Assembly (NCBI RefSeq): GCF_026212465.1
Contig: NC_080053.1
Span: forward strand, 12,393,640-12,457,639
From: Amaranthus tricolor
Lineage: Eukaryota; Streptophyta; Magnoliopsida; Caryophyllales; Amaranthaceae
Length of the DNA stretch: 64,000 nt
Reading direction: 5' to 3'
Part shown: in pieces, positions 33,479 to 44,954 of the stretch
Layout of the letters: every line of letters begins with the position of its first letter
Position numbering within the stretch: the stretch's first letter is position 1
Program-made: the position numbers and the translations under genes
Notes under the pieces: generated by a model
Database searches by the model: none
What the model saw: only the letters and a program-made list of their open reading frames with translations
Told to the model about the DNA's origin: nothing

Positions 33479-35855
33479 TGTAACACCCCGATATTTTTCC
33501 GATATATTAAATGATTTACTAGTAATATTATTATTGTTATTATTCTTTTTAGAAGAGTATTTTTTTTATTATTATTTATTTTGTTAGTGGGTTAGATCAT
33601 GAGATTTCAACTTTTAAGGCAATTAAAACCATTTTAAGCCCAAACCTTTTTCCTAATCTATCTTTAATTTCAAAAAAAAAAAATAATAATAAAAGGGGAT
33701 TTGAAGAGTTGGCCGGCCATATGGGGTAAGTTGGGGGATTTGTAACCTCTTGAAGAATATTGAAAGATTAAGAATTATGCCTTGCATAATTGTTTCCTTA
33801 ATTTCCTTAATTCCTTTATTTCCTTAATCTCCTAATTACCTTAGTCTCATCATTAGCATTCTTTTTTTTTCAAAACTCTTAGAAAACTCAAGGAAAAAAA
33901 TATATTCTTCTTCAATCTCCTTCTACTCACGCCTAGTATCATCATCTTGTTCATCAATTGGTGTTTTGTTCTTGTGCAAATTATGAGTAAATTCTTAACC
34001 TAATTTTATTTTTAAAGTTTTAATTTAAATTTCTATGATTTTTTTATGTGTGTTATTTTATAATTTATGATTTGTTTATGATTTAAAATTCATGTATGAA
34101 AGTATAATGTATTTTTCTATCTAAATTAATGTATGGTTTTAGGGTTTTAGATATGTTTATATGGGTGTGAAGGATTTGTTTGATGGATGATTGAAAAGTA
34201 TATATAAATAAAAAAAATGGATGCTCATAGAAAAAAATGTATGTGGTGTTAGAAATTTATTTTTATTAATTAATAGGAGGAATTTATAATGTTGGTAGAG
34301 AAATATACATGTATATATGTGATGTGTATGTGTGTGTACATTTGTGTAAAAAGAATTATTTTTGAGGAAAAAAAATAATTAATTAAAATTTATTTTGTAG
34401 ATGATCATGAAAATTATGTAAACATTGTTGTTTAGATTTAATAGGAAATAAAGTATTGAAATTTTTTATATTTTTGTGAAAAAAAAAATGAAATGACAGA
34501 ATCCCGTAGGTTTTGAAAATGGTGAAAAAAAATGTGTTTTTGGAACATTTTTGGCTTTGAAAATAAGTTAAAAATACTTATACTATGTTATAAATTATGA
34601 AAATTGATACCCGGGGGTTTTGACGCCTTCCAGACGCAACGGTGAAGTCGGATTTTCAGTTTGAAAGTTTTAAGTTGAGTTTCTGGACAGATTATATAGG
34701 CTGTCCTGTTTTGTGCATTTACCATGTTATAGTGTGTGATGGATGTTCATGTTGTGTGTAGTATTCTAGGTATGGGTGTAATTGTATATGTGTGTTATGG
34801 ATGATTTGAGGAAAATGTGTATGTGTGCTTATTTCCCGAATACCATTGAACCTTGTAGGAAGTCGATTCGTGACCGGGAATTGATTAAGACGCTTGTGAG
34901 TTGGTTATCTTGCTTAAGGTATGTACACGCAGCGAAGTTCGCATTAGTCCGATGTATCATATAATAATGGTATACAAAAGTAAAGTATGGATATATAGTA
35001 CGAATAATGTTATCTTTCAAATAAATAATTTTGATACATTGTTTTGATAAGCAGAGGTAGTATGACCTCACTAACTTTAAAGTGGACGTAGTATGACGTC
35101 AATTGGTGGAAATGAATTACTCGCGGTATATGGCGGCATTATGAGCCACCGCGGGGGTATGCATACTTAACCATAGGCACCGAAGTAAGGCAAGTGTCTA
35201 TGGTAGAGACTTGCTTAGGGGTTAGCTCCCCCTAATGTAATGTCTCACTTATGGAGATTGGAGTGTACCGGCAGTATGGCTGGATAGTACAGCAGTATGG
35301 CTGACTAATCTTTACATGAAAATAAATATTCTTTATTAGCATGATCGAAGCGTACTGTTCTGTGAATTGACAGCTATTAAATTAAAACTTTCTCTTGTGT
35401 TATTATTTACTTGATATGCGACGATTGCTGACGTGTACTTTTGGTCTTAACGACCCTGCGATGATGTTGTTTCCTATCTGGGCAATGACTAGCCGTAAGT
35501 TAAGTTGCAGGTTTGGGGAGTGAGGATTGACCCTTGAAGAAATAAATCATTAGGGTATAGAAGTCTTGATAAGAACTTCTAATTAAGTTTAAAGAACATT
35601 TGGTTTTATGAGGCGATTTTCGTTCTCAAGTTGTAATAAGTAGATTTAACTTTTCGTGCTTATCCGCTGCTAAGAATTTCTTATATCTAGTAGTTCATAA
35701 TAACACTAATAGAACTCGATCCGCAAGCTTTCCTTAAATTTCAAATCCGTTTTAACTGCCTTCTAACATCCCGGTTTGACTCGGATAATATTTATCTCGT
35801 TTTAAAAGGGCCATCTTCTCTTTTCATACGACCCGAGTTATTCCGAGATGTTACA
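33479..35855. mobile_element. Solo LTR (2.4 kb) inserted in the reverse transcriptase
   Basis: TGTAACACCCCG...GAGATGTTACA, 2377 bp, is flanked by CTTAC on both sides (33474-33478 and 35856-35860). It splits the reverse transcriptase between ...GKFSK and CEFW. It has no coding content and no second LTR. The inverted ends TGTAACA/TGTTACA are like those of Tekay-type gypsy LTRs, but it is not the LTR of the element it sits in. Confidence 0.88.
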
Positions 35856-35860
35856 CTTAC

Positions 35861-36782
35861 TAAACTTCCCATACAATTTCTCTTTTCTCAAAAGCTCCAG
35901 AATCATCCTAAAGTGTTCTTCATGTTCTTCCCTACTCCTTGAATATACCAAAATATCATCGATAAAAACAACCACAAATTTATCCAAATAAGGATGAAGA
36001 TACCTCTGCATCAAATCCATAAATGTTGCAGGTGCATTTGTTAACCCAAATGGCATCACCAATAACTCATAATGTCCATATCGGGTCCGAAATGCTGTTT
36101 TAGAAACATCCTCCTTGGCCATCCTCAATTGATGATATCCAGACCTTAAATCAATCTTCGAGAACACCTGAGCGCCTCTTAGCTGATCAAACAAATCATC
36201 TATCCTGGGCAAAGGGTAATGGTTCTTAATGGTGATCTTATTAATCTCCCTATAATCAATACACAATCTCATCGTTCCATCCTTCTTCTTCACAAATAGA
36301 ACAGGGGCTCCCCAGGGTGACACACTAGGTCGGATAAAACCTTTCACCAATAAATCATCTAATTGCTTTTTCAATTCGGCTAACTCAGCTGGAGCAAAAC
36401 GGTACGGAGTCCTAGAGATAGGGGTAGCATCAGGAATTAGATCTATATGAAAGTCAACCTCTCTCCTTGGAGGTAAACCAGGTAGATCCTCAGGGAAAAC
36501 ATCAGGGTAATCACAAACAATTGGGGTTTCCTCAAGACTTAACTTGATTTTCTCCTTACTACTAGCAATAAAATACAAATATTCCTTATCTCCATGTTTA
36601 ATCATCTCAATGGCTTGAACTGCAGAAATGGTATGAATGGGAAACATAGAATTCTTCCTAATCAAACATTCTCCACCTGGAGCCTTAACTCGAACGATCT
36701 TCTCTTTACACAAAATCTCCACATGATGACGTCCCAACCAGTCCATCTCCAAAATAATATCATATGTACCCAACTCAAACAC
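35861..36782 (-). pseudogene. Tekay-like pol, reverse transcriptase N-terminal part
   Basis: Contains [11 protein letters not shown] (end of protease), [63 protein letters not shown] and the catalytic FIDDILVYS, running to GKFSK where the solo LTR enters. All main reverse-transcriptase motifs up to the active site are intact in one frame of about 310 codons. Confidence 0.92.
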
Positions 36783-36784
36783 TA

Positions 36785-37940
36785 TTAGATCGGCAGGTAG
36801 ATGGTTGTCCGAAATCTTAAGAGGAAAATTAGGAAAGATACGGTCACATAGGAATGGTGAACCGTCAGGTAATAGAATTTGGAGATTAAATTTTTGAGTT
36901 CAAGAGAGATAGAGGATTTATGAAGAAAAGAAGAAGAGATAAAAGATCGGTCAGCTCCTGAATCAAAAAGAATATGAGCCAAAGAGTCTCCTACGACAAA
37001 GTGACCAGAAATGACCTTACCCTCAAACGCCTGATGAAGATTGTCTACATGGTTGCTAATAGCGTGCAAACCGGCAGTCCTCCTCGCTGCAATACTCTGA
37101 ACATTTCCCGAAGAACTAGGAGCTCCATAATTACCAGTACTACTAGCTCCCAACTGGATACCTTCTCGGCAGTTAGTGGAAACATGACCCTCCTTTTTGC
37201 ATTTGAAGCAGATGATCTTCCCAGTGCATGAACGACCTCGGTGATCCTTACCACATAAGCGACACTTACAAACTGTGATTCTTGTTGAAGTGGTTGGTTG
37301 GAACGGCTTGCGATCCCAATTGGTCGGCCTCTTGTTCCTGTTGTTGTTGCCTCCACTAAATTTTCTTTTGTTGGTGTTGTCCTCTTTGTCAAGGATCCTC
37401 TCATACTCAAGCGCTCGGTCGTAGAGATCTCGGAAGTCAGAATACTTCCCGATCCCCTTTTGGATCTTAAGATTAAGACCCTCGAAGAAGCGGGATGCAC
37501 GAGCACTTTCTTTGCTTACAATGTCAGAAGCAAATTGAGACAGCTCATTGAACTTACAACTGTACTCAATCACGGTCATAAGACCCTGACGAAGATGTAA
37601 GAACTCATTCTCCTTTTTCCGTTGGAGTGATGGCGGATAGAATTGTTGACGAAGAGTTATAAGGAAATCATCCCAAAAGGTATCAGTCATAGTGGCCTTG
37701 ACAGAACGCCACCATAACTCTGCTGGACCAGATAGGTAGAAGTAAGCCAGCTTTACTTTTAGGCGCGCTGGACAGTTAATGACCTCTAAAAGTTTCTCCA
37801 TCTCTGCGAGCCAATTCTCGAAGCGAACCGGATCAGCTTCTCCATTGTATTGCGGCGGACGATGATATGCCATATTCTTAAAGTATTTCCCGTCGTCATT
37901 GGCCTCTTTAGCCTGATTCTCCATGAGGGTGATCAGTAGC
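36785..37940 (-). pseudogene. Tekay-like gag and protease
   Basis: The gag core (YNGEADPVRFENWLAEMEKL, AELWWRSVKATM, ENEFLHLRQG, YDRALEYERIL) is followed by a basic linker, two zinc knuckles (CRLCGKDHRGRSC and CFKCKKEGHVSTNC) and the protease motif ILFDSGADRSFISSSF. A frameshift near 36890 moves the last protease part to another frame. The frame is open across the start I would otherwise choose (37924) into the CRM-like insertion at 37941, and the original 5' part of gag lies at 44640-44732. Confidence 0.88.
37936..37940. repeat. GTAGC target-site duplication, left copy (CRM-like element)
   Basis: GTAGC precedes the left LTR and is repeated at 44640-44644. Confidence 0.92.
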
Positions 37941-38925
37941 TGATGTGTAAACTAAGTTGGAAAACTTCGTTCACAAATGGGATAAAACGTGGGAATGTGT
38001 GATAGGTTTTTTTAGAAGGATAATTGGAAAGAAACAAGTAAGTTTAGGGGAACACTCACCCTTAACTTGGGGATATAACAAGGAGGAACACTCACTCACT
38101 TGTTTGGGTGTAGAAGTGTTTAGGGAACACTCAACCTAGACAACGACTACTAAGGTCAAGCTTTGGGAACACTCGACCAAAACTCGAACTCTTCAAAATT
38201 GAGAAACTCTCAACCTTGGATTGACAACTTAGCTAAACTCCTAGCAAAGTTAGAACTCACACACGTGAAGGTTTTGTTTAGGCAAATTTCTGAATGAATT
38301 TTCATTGATCATTTCCAAGCCTTATATAGCTTGAGTTACATTCAATAATGCCTTTACATATTCTAAAAACAAGACTGAAATAAAAGGGCCTATTAATTGG
38401 CTTATAACCGTCCAAATTAATGCCCATTACTACCCTTAATTTAACTTAAACAAATGAGCTTAAATGAAGGAGAATTAACTCCAAAAACGTCCAGCCATTA
38501 ACCTTCCAAAACTGTTCAAAACCATCATTTAAAGCTGTCCTTGAATGCCTTTGTAACTGCCACGAATTAACTCTTCATTCAAGCCTCTTTATTCACGAAA
38601 TTAAACCAGCAAAACCTCCTAATAATACCTCTTAAATGAGATTAAAAACCAGCTTTAAATCTCCTTAAAAACACGCCCCTTTGAACTCCAAAACCGTTTG
38701 GAATTAATTCCTTGTAACCGATCCATTTAATGTCTTTAATCTGTCTCATGAATGAAATAGTTAGTCACGCTTAGCAAAGTGCAACCATTTGAGGACATAT
38801 TCGGACCATGCATACCAAAGCTTGTAGGCGTAATCTCGAAAAAGGATTTAGACAAAATCAATTCCCTAACGTTGGATTCTTGGACTGGAATATTTGGACT
38901 ATTCGAACCTTGACCACTTTGGTCA
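37941..38925 (-). repeat. 3' LTR of the CRM-like element (left copy)
   Basis: 985 bp. On the minus strand it starts TGACCAAAGTGG and ends ATCA. The last 190 nt of the gag-pol frame lie in it (38736-38925). TATATA-type promoter words are near 38324. Confidence 0.95.
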
Positions 38926-38945
38926 TCCTCCCCTTCTTCAATGGG
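38926..38945 (-). other. Polypurine tract of the CRM-like element
   Basis: GAAGAAGGGGAGGA on the minus strand directly precedes the 3' LTR. It lies within the gag-pol frame, because that frame runs into the LTR. Confidence 0.7.
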
Positions 38946-39777
38946 AATTGCCCTCAATTCTTCATCATCATAGTATGGTGCTAGATCTCCCACATTGAAC
39001 GTGCTTGAAACGCCATACTTACCTCCCAAATCAACCTTGTAGGCATTGTTATTTATCTTTTCCACCACTTCGAATGGGCCTTCGGCTCGGGGCATGAGCT
39101 TGTTTTTCCTTTGATTAGGAAACCTTTCTTTCCTCATGTAAATCCACACCAAGTCACCAACCTCAAAGCTTCTCACGTTTTTGACGCGCTTGTTGGCTTG
39201 CTTCTTGTAGATTTCATTTGCCCTTTCAATATTCTTTCTTACCTCCTTGTGGACTTTGATCATAAATTCAGCTTGCTCCTTGGCACCTCCATGCACGAAT
39301 TTGTCTTGAGGAAGAGCAATAAGATCAATAGGAACATAAGGATTGGAACCATAGACCACCTCGAAAGGAGAATACTTTGTGGTAGTACTAGGGGTCCTAT
39401 TATAAGCAAACTCAGCGTGAGCTAGCTTAACATCCCAATCTTTGGTGCTCTTACTAACCAAGGTCCTAAGCAAAGAACCTAGCACCCTATTGACCACCTC
39501 CGTTTGTCCATCAGTTTGAGGATGATGAGAGGTCGAAAATAACAATTTAGTCCCCATTAGGCGCCACAAGGATTTCCAAAAGTGACTTAGAAATTTTGTG
39601 TCCCTATCAGAAACAATAGTCCTTGGGACTCCATGGAATCTCACAATCCCATCAAAATAAAGCTTAGCCACCTTCATTGCATCTTCAGTTTTGTGACAAG
39701 GAATGAAGTGAGCCATCTTAGAGAAACGGTCTACCACCACCATGATTGAGTCCTTACCTCTCTGAGTTCTAGGTAAA

Positions 39778-40657
39778 GCCACAATAAAGTCCATACTCAC
39801 ATCTTCCCAAGGTCTTTCTGGAATAGGCAAAGGCTTGTAGAGACCCTTTTGAAACACCATCTTGGCCCTTTGACAAGTAGAACAACGAGCCACCACATGA
39901 TGGACAGTAGCTAGCATGTTAGGCCAATAGAAATGAGCTTGAAGAAGCTCCATTGTCTTTTGAACTCCAAAGTGACCGGCTAGTCCACCTCCATGAGCCT
40001 CATGGATCAATAGACTTCGAATAGGACACTTAGGAATGCATAATCTATTTCCCTTAAAAAGAAACTCATTTTGTAAGGAAAAAAAATCATAGACTCCATT
40101 CACGCACCTCTCCAAAATAGGCTTGAAATCATCATCTTCTTTATAGAACTCCTTGATCAAATCGAACCCAAGGATCTTAGCTTCCACCACTCCAAGTAGA
40201 GAATGTCTTCTAGATGAGCCACAATAAAGTCCATACTCACATCTTCCCAAGGTCTTTCTGGAATAGGCAAAGGCTTGTAGAGACCCTTTTGAAACACCAT
40301 CTTGGCCCTTTGACAAGTAGAACAACGAGCCACCACATGATGGACAGTAGCTAGCATGTTAGGCCAATAGAAATGAGCTTGAAGAAGCTCCATGGTCTTT
40401 TGAACTCCAAAGTGACCGGCTAGTCCACCTCCATGAGCCTCATGGATCAATAGACTTCGAATAGGACACTTAGGAATGCATAATCTATTTCCCTTAAAAA
40501 GAAACTCATTTTGTAAGAAAAAAAAATCATAGACTCCATTCACGCACCTCTCCAAAATAGGCTTGAAATCATCATCTTCTTTATAGAACTCCTTGATCAA
40601 ATCGAACCCAAGGATCTTAGCTTCCACCACTCCAAGTAGAGAATGTCTTCTAGATAA
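39778..40657. repeat. 440 bp tandem duplication in the CRM-like integrase
   Basis: ACAATAAAGTCCATACTCAC occurs at 39781 and 40221, and GAATGTCTTCTAGAT at 40201 and 40641: a step of 440. The copies differ at about three positions (TCCATTGTC/TCCATGGTC, an A/G in the poly-A run near 40079 and 40519, and the junction), so the duplication is recent. Confidence 0.93.
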
Positions 40658-43639
40658 GGCATCCGCAACAACATTAGCTTTCCCACTCTTGTATTTAGAG
40701 GAAAAGTTAAATGTTTGCAAGAACTCCACCCACTTAGCATGCCTCGAATTCAGCTTCTTTTGGCCATGAATGAATCTTAAAGACTCATGATCAGAATGTA
40801 GGATGAATGGTTGTGGCCTCAAGTAATGTGACCAATGATCTAGAGCCCTCACCATTGCATAGAACTCCTTGTCATAGGTGGAATAGTTCAGCTTGCCTTG
40901 ACTCAACTTCTCACTAAAATAGGCAATAGGACGCCCTTCTTGAATCAAAACGACACCAATTCCCCTCCCACTTGCATCACACTCAACTTCAAATGGCTTT
41001 GAGAAATCTGGAAGTGCTAGGATTGGAGTGTTGCACATCTTCTCTTTGACCTCCTCAAAGGCCTTTTGAGCTTGAGGAGTCCATTCAAACGAACCCTTCT
41101 TTGTGCACTCGGTTATGGGAGCCATGAGAGTGCTGAAATTGCGAATGAACCTCCTATAAAAGGAAGCTAACCCATGGAATGAGCGCACCTCCGTGAGTGT
41201 CTTGGGACTAGGCCATGATTGAATAGCCTCAATCTTGCTTGGATCAACTTTCACACCTTCACCTGAAATAATGTAACCAAGAAAAGTGACCTCATATAGC
41301 ATAAAATTACATTTCTCAAGTTTTCCATACAATTTTTGCTTTCTTAATACAGTGAAAACTTCCAATAAATGTAACAAATGCTCATCTTCACGTTTGCTAT
41401 AGATGAGGATGTCATCAAGATACACCACCACGAACTTGCCTAGAAAAGGTCTCAACACTTCATTCATCAATCTCATGAAAGTGCTAGGAGCATTGGTGAG
41501 TCCAAATGGCATAACAAGCCACTCGTACAACCCATGCTTGGTCTTGAAAGCAGTCTTCCACTCATCTCCTTCCCTCATTCGAATTTGATGATAGCCACTC
41601 CTCAAATCAACTTTAGAAAAGATATTAGAGCCACTCAACTCATCAAGCATGTCATCAAGCCTTGGGATAGGAAACCTGTACTTGATAGTAATGTTATTAA
41701 CAGCCCTACTATCAATACACATACGCCATGTACCATCCTTTTTAGGAACCAAAAGAGCAGGAACAGCACAAGGACTCATAGACTCACGCACATACCCCAT
41801 ACTCATCAACTCCTCTATTTGTCTTTGCAACTCCTTAGTCTCCAAAGGATTACATCTATAGGCGGGTTTGTTAGGCAAAGGAGCACCAGGAATAAGATCA
41901 ATTTGATGTTCAATACCTCTTAAAGGTGGTAACCCATTAGGTAACTCATCAGGAAAAACATCTCTAAAGTCTTTAATCAATTGAGCCAATTTAGGGTTTT
42001 GACTCACAAATTTTTCATGGATTTCTTTAGAATACAACAGATACACCTCATTCTCACCATCAATCTCCCTCTTAAATTCTTTAAGAGTGAGCAATGACAC
42101 CTCCTTAGATTGTTTAACTTTTTGTGAAAAACGTGGGGGTGGTAAGGGATGTAATTTTTTTTGTTTTCCTTGGTGAGTTATAGTGTAAGTATTATGATAA
42201 CCATCATGGACAGATTTTCGATCAGTTTGCCATGGTCTACCAAGTAAAATATGACAAGCATCCATAGACACAACATCACATAATTGAGAATCATGATAAG
42301 AACCAATGGAAAAACTAACCATGCTTTGTTTTCTAACCCCCGTGCTGGAATTCGAATCTAACCAACTCAACTTATAAGGATTTGGATGATTTGTAGTTGT
42401 AAGACCAAGTTTGGTTACTAGAGTTTTAGAAACCGTATTTGCCTCACTCCCACTATCAATAATCAAATCACATACCTCGCCTTCAATCTTGCACTTGGTG
42501 ATGAAAATGTGTTGTCTTTGAGGTGCTATGGGCTCCTCAACTTGGGCTTGCAACGCCCTCCTCACCACTAGGCTTTGCTTGGCCTCCTCTTCTGGAAAGC
42601 ATTGGTCCTCCTCTTCATCTTCACCCACGGCCTCCCCTTCTTCATCTTCAAACTCTTCCCAATCTATAGTTTGGTTGGCAATGAGCTTCACCTCTTGCAT
42701 AGTTAAGGCCCTTGAATTTGGGCAATCTTTCTTGAAATGCCCTCTTCCTCCACACTTGTAACATACAATGTCACTAAGTTTGAAGTCCTTCTTGTCCTTC
42801 CTAGGTGGATCATTAGGTTTGACAAGACTAGACCCCTCCTTGGTAGGAAAGGTAGGTTTTCGAGCCACTTGAGGAATGAAAGTAGACTTCTTCTTCTTCC
42901 TCTTAGCATCGAATTTCACCACAAGTTTACAAGCTTCCACAAAGGTTAAGTTGGTGTAACCTTCAAGCTTCTCTTGCAATTCTTGATCCAACCAGCAATA
43001 AAACGCCCCAACTTGAGCTCTTCATTTTCTGTGACTTCACACACAATGGCGAGTCTATCAAACTCCTTTATGTAATCTTCAACTGGGTCGCCTCTTTGTT
43101 GTAAAGTACTCCACTTTACATATTGACTTTGTTTGTAATTGTGAGGAATAAAGCGATCCCTCATCCTTTTCTTCAATTTCCTCCAAGTAGAGATGGAAGC
43201 TTTCCCCCTAAGGGTACGCCCCCTTTGTTCTCCTTGCAACCAACTATCACCATAGCCTTTCAGCTTGACTTTGGCTATCTTGTATCTTTGTACTTCCTCT
43301 TGAATGTCTTTGTATTCAAAGTACCTTTCCAAGGATTTCTCCCATTCCAAGTACTTTTCTGGATCAAGCGACCCATCAAAGGCAGGGACATCTACTTTGA
43401 GACTCCTATCTTCCCTCCTAGGTGGAGGTTCCTCGTTTTGATCTCTCCTATCTTGCTCGTTCAGGAGTCTTGCCATTAAGGCAGCAAGATTCCCTTGTAG
43501 ATTGGCATTAGTTTCGGCCAACCTTTCTTGACTAGCAATGGAACGATTTAGAGCTTCCAAAGCTACTTTCAAATCTTGATTCTCTCCCATGATATGTAGG
43601 TATTCGACCCCTTTGGAAGTGTATGGAAAAACTCCCCCT

Positions 43640-43654
43640 ACCTGACGCGCCAAA
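43640..43654 (-). other. Candidate primer-binding site of the CRM-like element
   Basis: On the minus strand the 5' LTR is followed by TTTGGCGCGTCAGG. A TGGCGC start three bases from the LTR is the usual place and form of a tRNA primer site; I cannot say which tRNA. Confidence 0.5.
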
Positions 43655-44639
43655 TGATGTGTAAACTAAGTTGAAAAACTTCGTTCACAAATGGGATAAA
43701 ACGTGGGAATGTGTGATAGGTTTTTTTAGAAGGATAATTGGAAAGAAACAAGTAAGTTTAGGGGAACACTCACCCTTAACTTGGGGATATAACAAGGAGG
43801 AACACTCACTCACTTGTTTGGGTGTAGAAGTGTTTAGGGAACACTCAACCTAGACAACGACTACTAAGGTCAAGCTTTGGGAACACTCGACCAAAACTCG
43901 AACTCTTCAAAATTGAGAAACTCTCAACCTTGGATTGACAACTTAGCTAAACTCCTAGCAAAGTTAGAACTCACACACGTGAAGGTTTTGTTTAGGCAAA
44001 TTTCTGAATGAATTTTCATTGATCATTTCCAAGCCTTATATAGCTTGAGTTACATTCAATAATGCCTTTACATATTCTAAAAACAAGACTGAAATAAAAG
44101 GGCCTATTAATTGGCTCATAACCGTCCAAATTAATGCCCATTACTACCCTTAATTTAACTTAAACAAATGAGCTTAAATGAAGGAGAATTAACTCCAAAA
44201 ACGTCCAGCCATTAACCTTCCAAAACTGTTCAAAACCATCATTTAAAGCTGTCCTTGAATGCCTTTGTAACTGCCACGAATTAACTCTTCATTCAAGCCT
44301 CTTTATTCACGAAATTAAACCAGCAAAACCTCCTAATAATACCTCTTAAATGAGATTAAAAACCAGCTTTAAATCTCCTTAAAAACACGCCCCTTTGAAC
44401 TCCAAAACCGTTTGGAATTAATTCCTTGTAACCGATCCATTTAATGTCTTTAATCTGTCTCATGAATGAAATAGTTAGTCACGCTTAGCAAAGTGCAACC
44501 ATTTGAGGACATATTCGGACCATGCATACCAAAGCTTGTAGGCGTAATCTCGAAAAAGGATTTAGACAAAATCAATTCCCTAACGTTGGATTCTTGGACT
44601 GGAATATTTGGACTATTCGAACCTTGACCACTTTGGTCA
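43655..44639 (-). repeat. 5' LTR of the CRM-like element (right copy)
   Basis: 985 bp, differing from the left copy only at G/A near 37960/43673 and T/C near 38402/44116 by direct comparison. Confidence 0.95.
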
Positions 44640-44732
44640 GTAGCTCATTTGTCCTTTCCATCCGAGCTAGTTGTGCTTCTAGCTCTCGAACTCTAGCTTC
44701 GTGATCAGATGAAGTTATGTCATTTCTTACCT
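44640..44732 (-). pseudogene. Displaced 5' part of the Tekay-like gag
   Basis: On the minus strand this reads SSDHEARVRELEAQLARMER, TNELL, a short coiled coil in frame with the gag at 36785-37940 once the CRM-like element and one GTAGC copy are removed. The CRM-like insertion therefore lies inside gag. No ATG is certain upstream. Confidence 0.7.
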
Positions 44733-44940
44733 AAAAAAATTTTTAAACATGTGACTAACTTTCACATTAACTTAATTAATCTGGCACGTAATTTTACACA
44801 TAATCACATAAGCGCATAGAAAACAAATAGAAATTTTAGGAAGACTTTGTTTTGAAAAAAAAAATCATTTGAATTTTTTTTTTTAGTCGGCTATCGAGCC
44901 TTTCACATGGAACTAAAATTCCAAGATTCGAGTAACTTTA

Positions 44941-44952
44941 GCTCTGATACCA
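44941..44952 (-). other. Primer-binding site, initiator tRNA-Met (Tekay-like element)
   Basis: TGGTATCAGAGC on the minus strand, two bases after the 5' LTR, is complementary to the 3' end of plant initiator tRNA-Met and fixes the element's direction of transcription. Confidence 0.92.
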
Positions 44953-44954
44953 CG

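Larger units (their letters stand above)
38736..43653 (-). pseudogene. CRM-like gag-pol polyprotein, two frame breaks
   Basis: Order on the minus strand: gag (42946-43653: VPAFDGSLDPEKYLEWEKSL, STWRKLKKRMRDRFIP), a one-base deletion near 42995, zinc knuckle [14 protein letters not shown], protease [14 protein letters not shown], reverse transcriptase ([24 protein letters not shown]), RNase H ([18 protein letters not shown]), integrase zinc region ([15 protein letters not shown]), core (DFIVALPRTQRGKDS, SDRDTKFLSHFW, HPQTDGQTEV) and the C-terminal GPFEVVEK...FNVGDLAPYY. The zinc-region segment is present twice because of a 440 bp tandem duplication (39778-40657). 440 is not divisible by three, so the downstream integrase is out of frame. 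The frame ends at 38736, inside the 3' LTR. Confidence 0.92.
37941..44639 (-). mobile_element. Young CRM-like Ty3/gypsy retrotransposon, 6.7 kb
   Basis: Two 985 bp LTRs (37941-38925 and 43655-44639), TGATG...GGTCA on the plus strand, differ at two positions only and have equal length. GTAGC flanks both sides. The minus strand carries one gag-pol reading interrupted by a one-base deletion and a 440 bp tandem duplication. The integrase end (RKNKLMPRAEGPFEVVEK, NNNAYKVDLG, STFNVGDLAPYYDD), the LTR start TGATG and a coding region that continues into the 3' LTR all fit the CRM (centromeric) chromovirus clade, a tentative assignment. Confidence 0.88.

Noticed and set aside
31148..43653. Possible endogenous pararetrovirus (reverse transcriptase sequences)
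   Set aside because: LTR pairs, 5 bp target duplications, tRNA primer site, integrase and chromodomain-like ends identify Ty3/gypsy retrotransposons; no movement-protein or coat-protein signature was seen.
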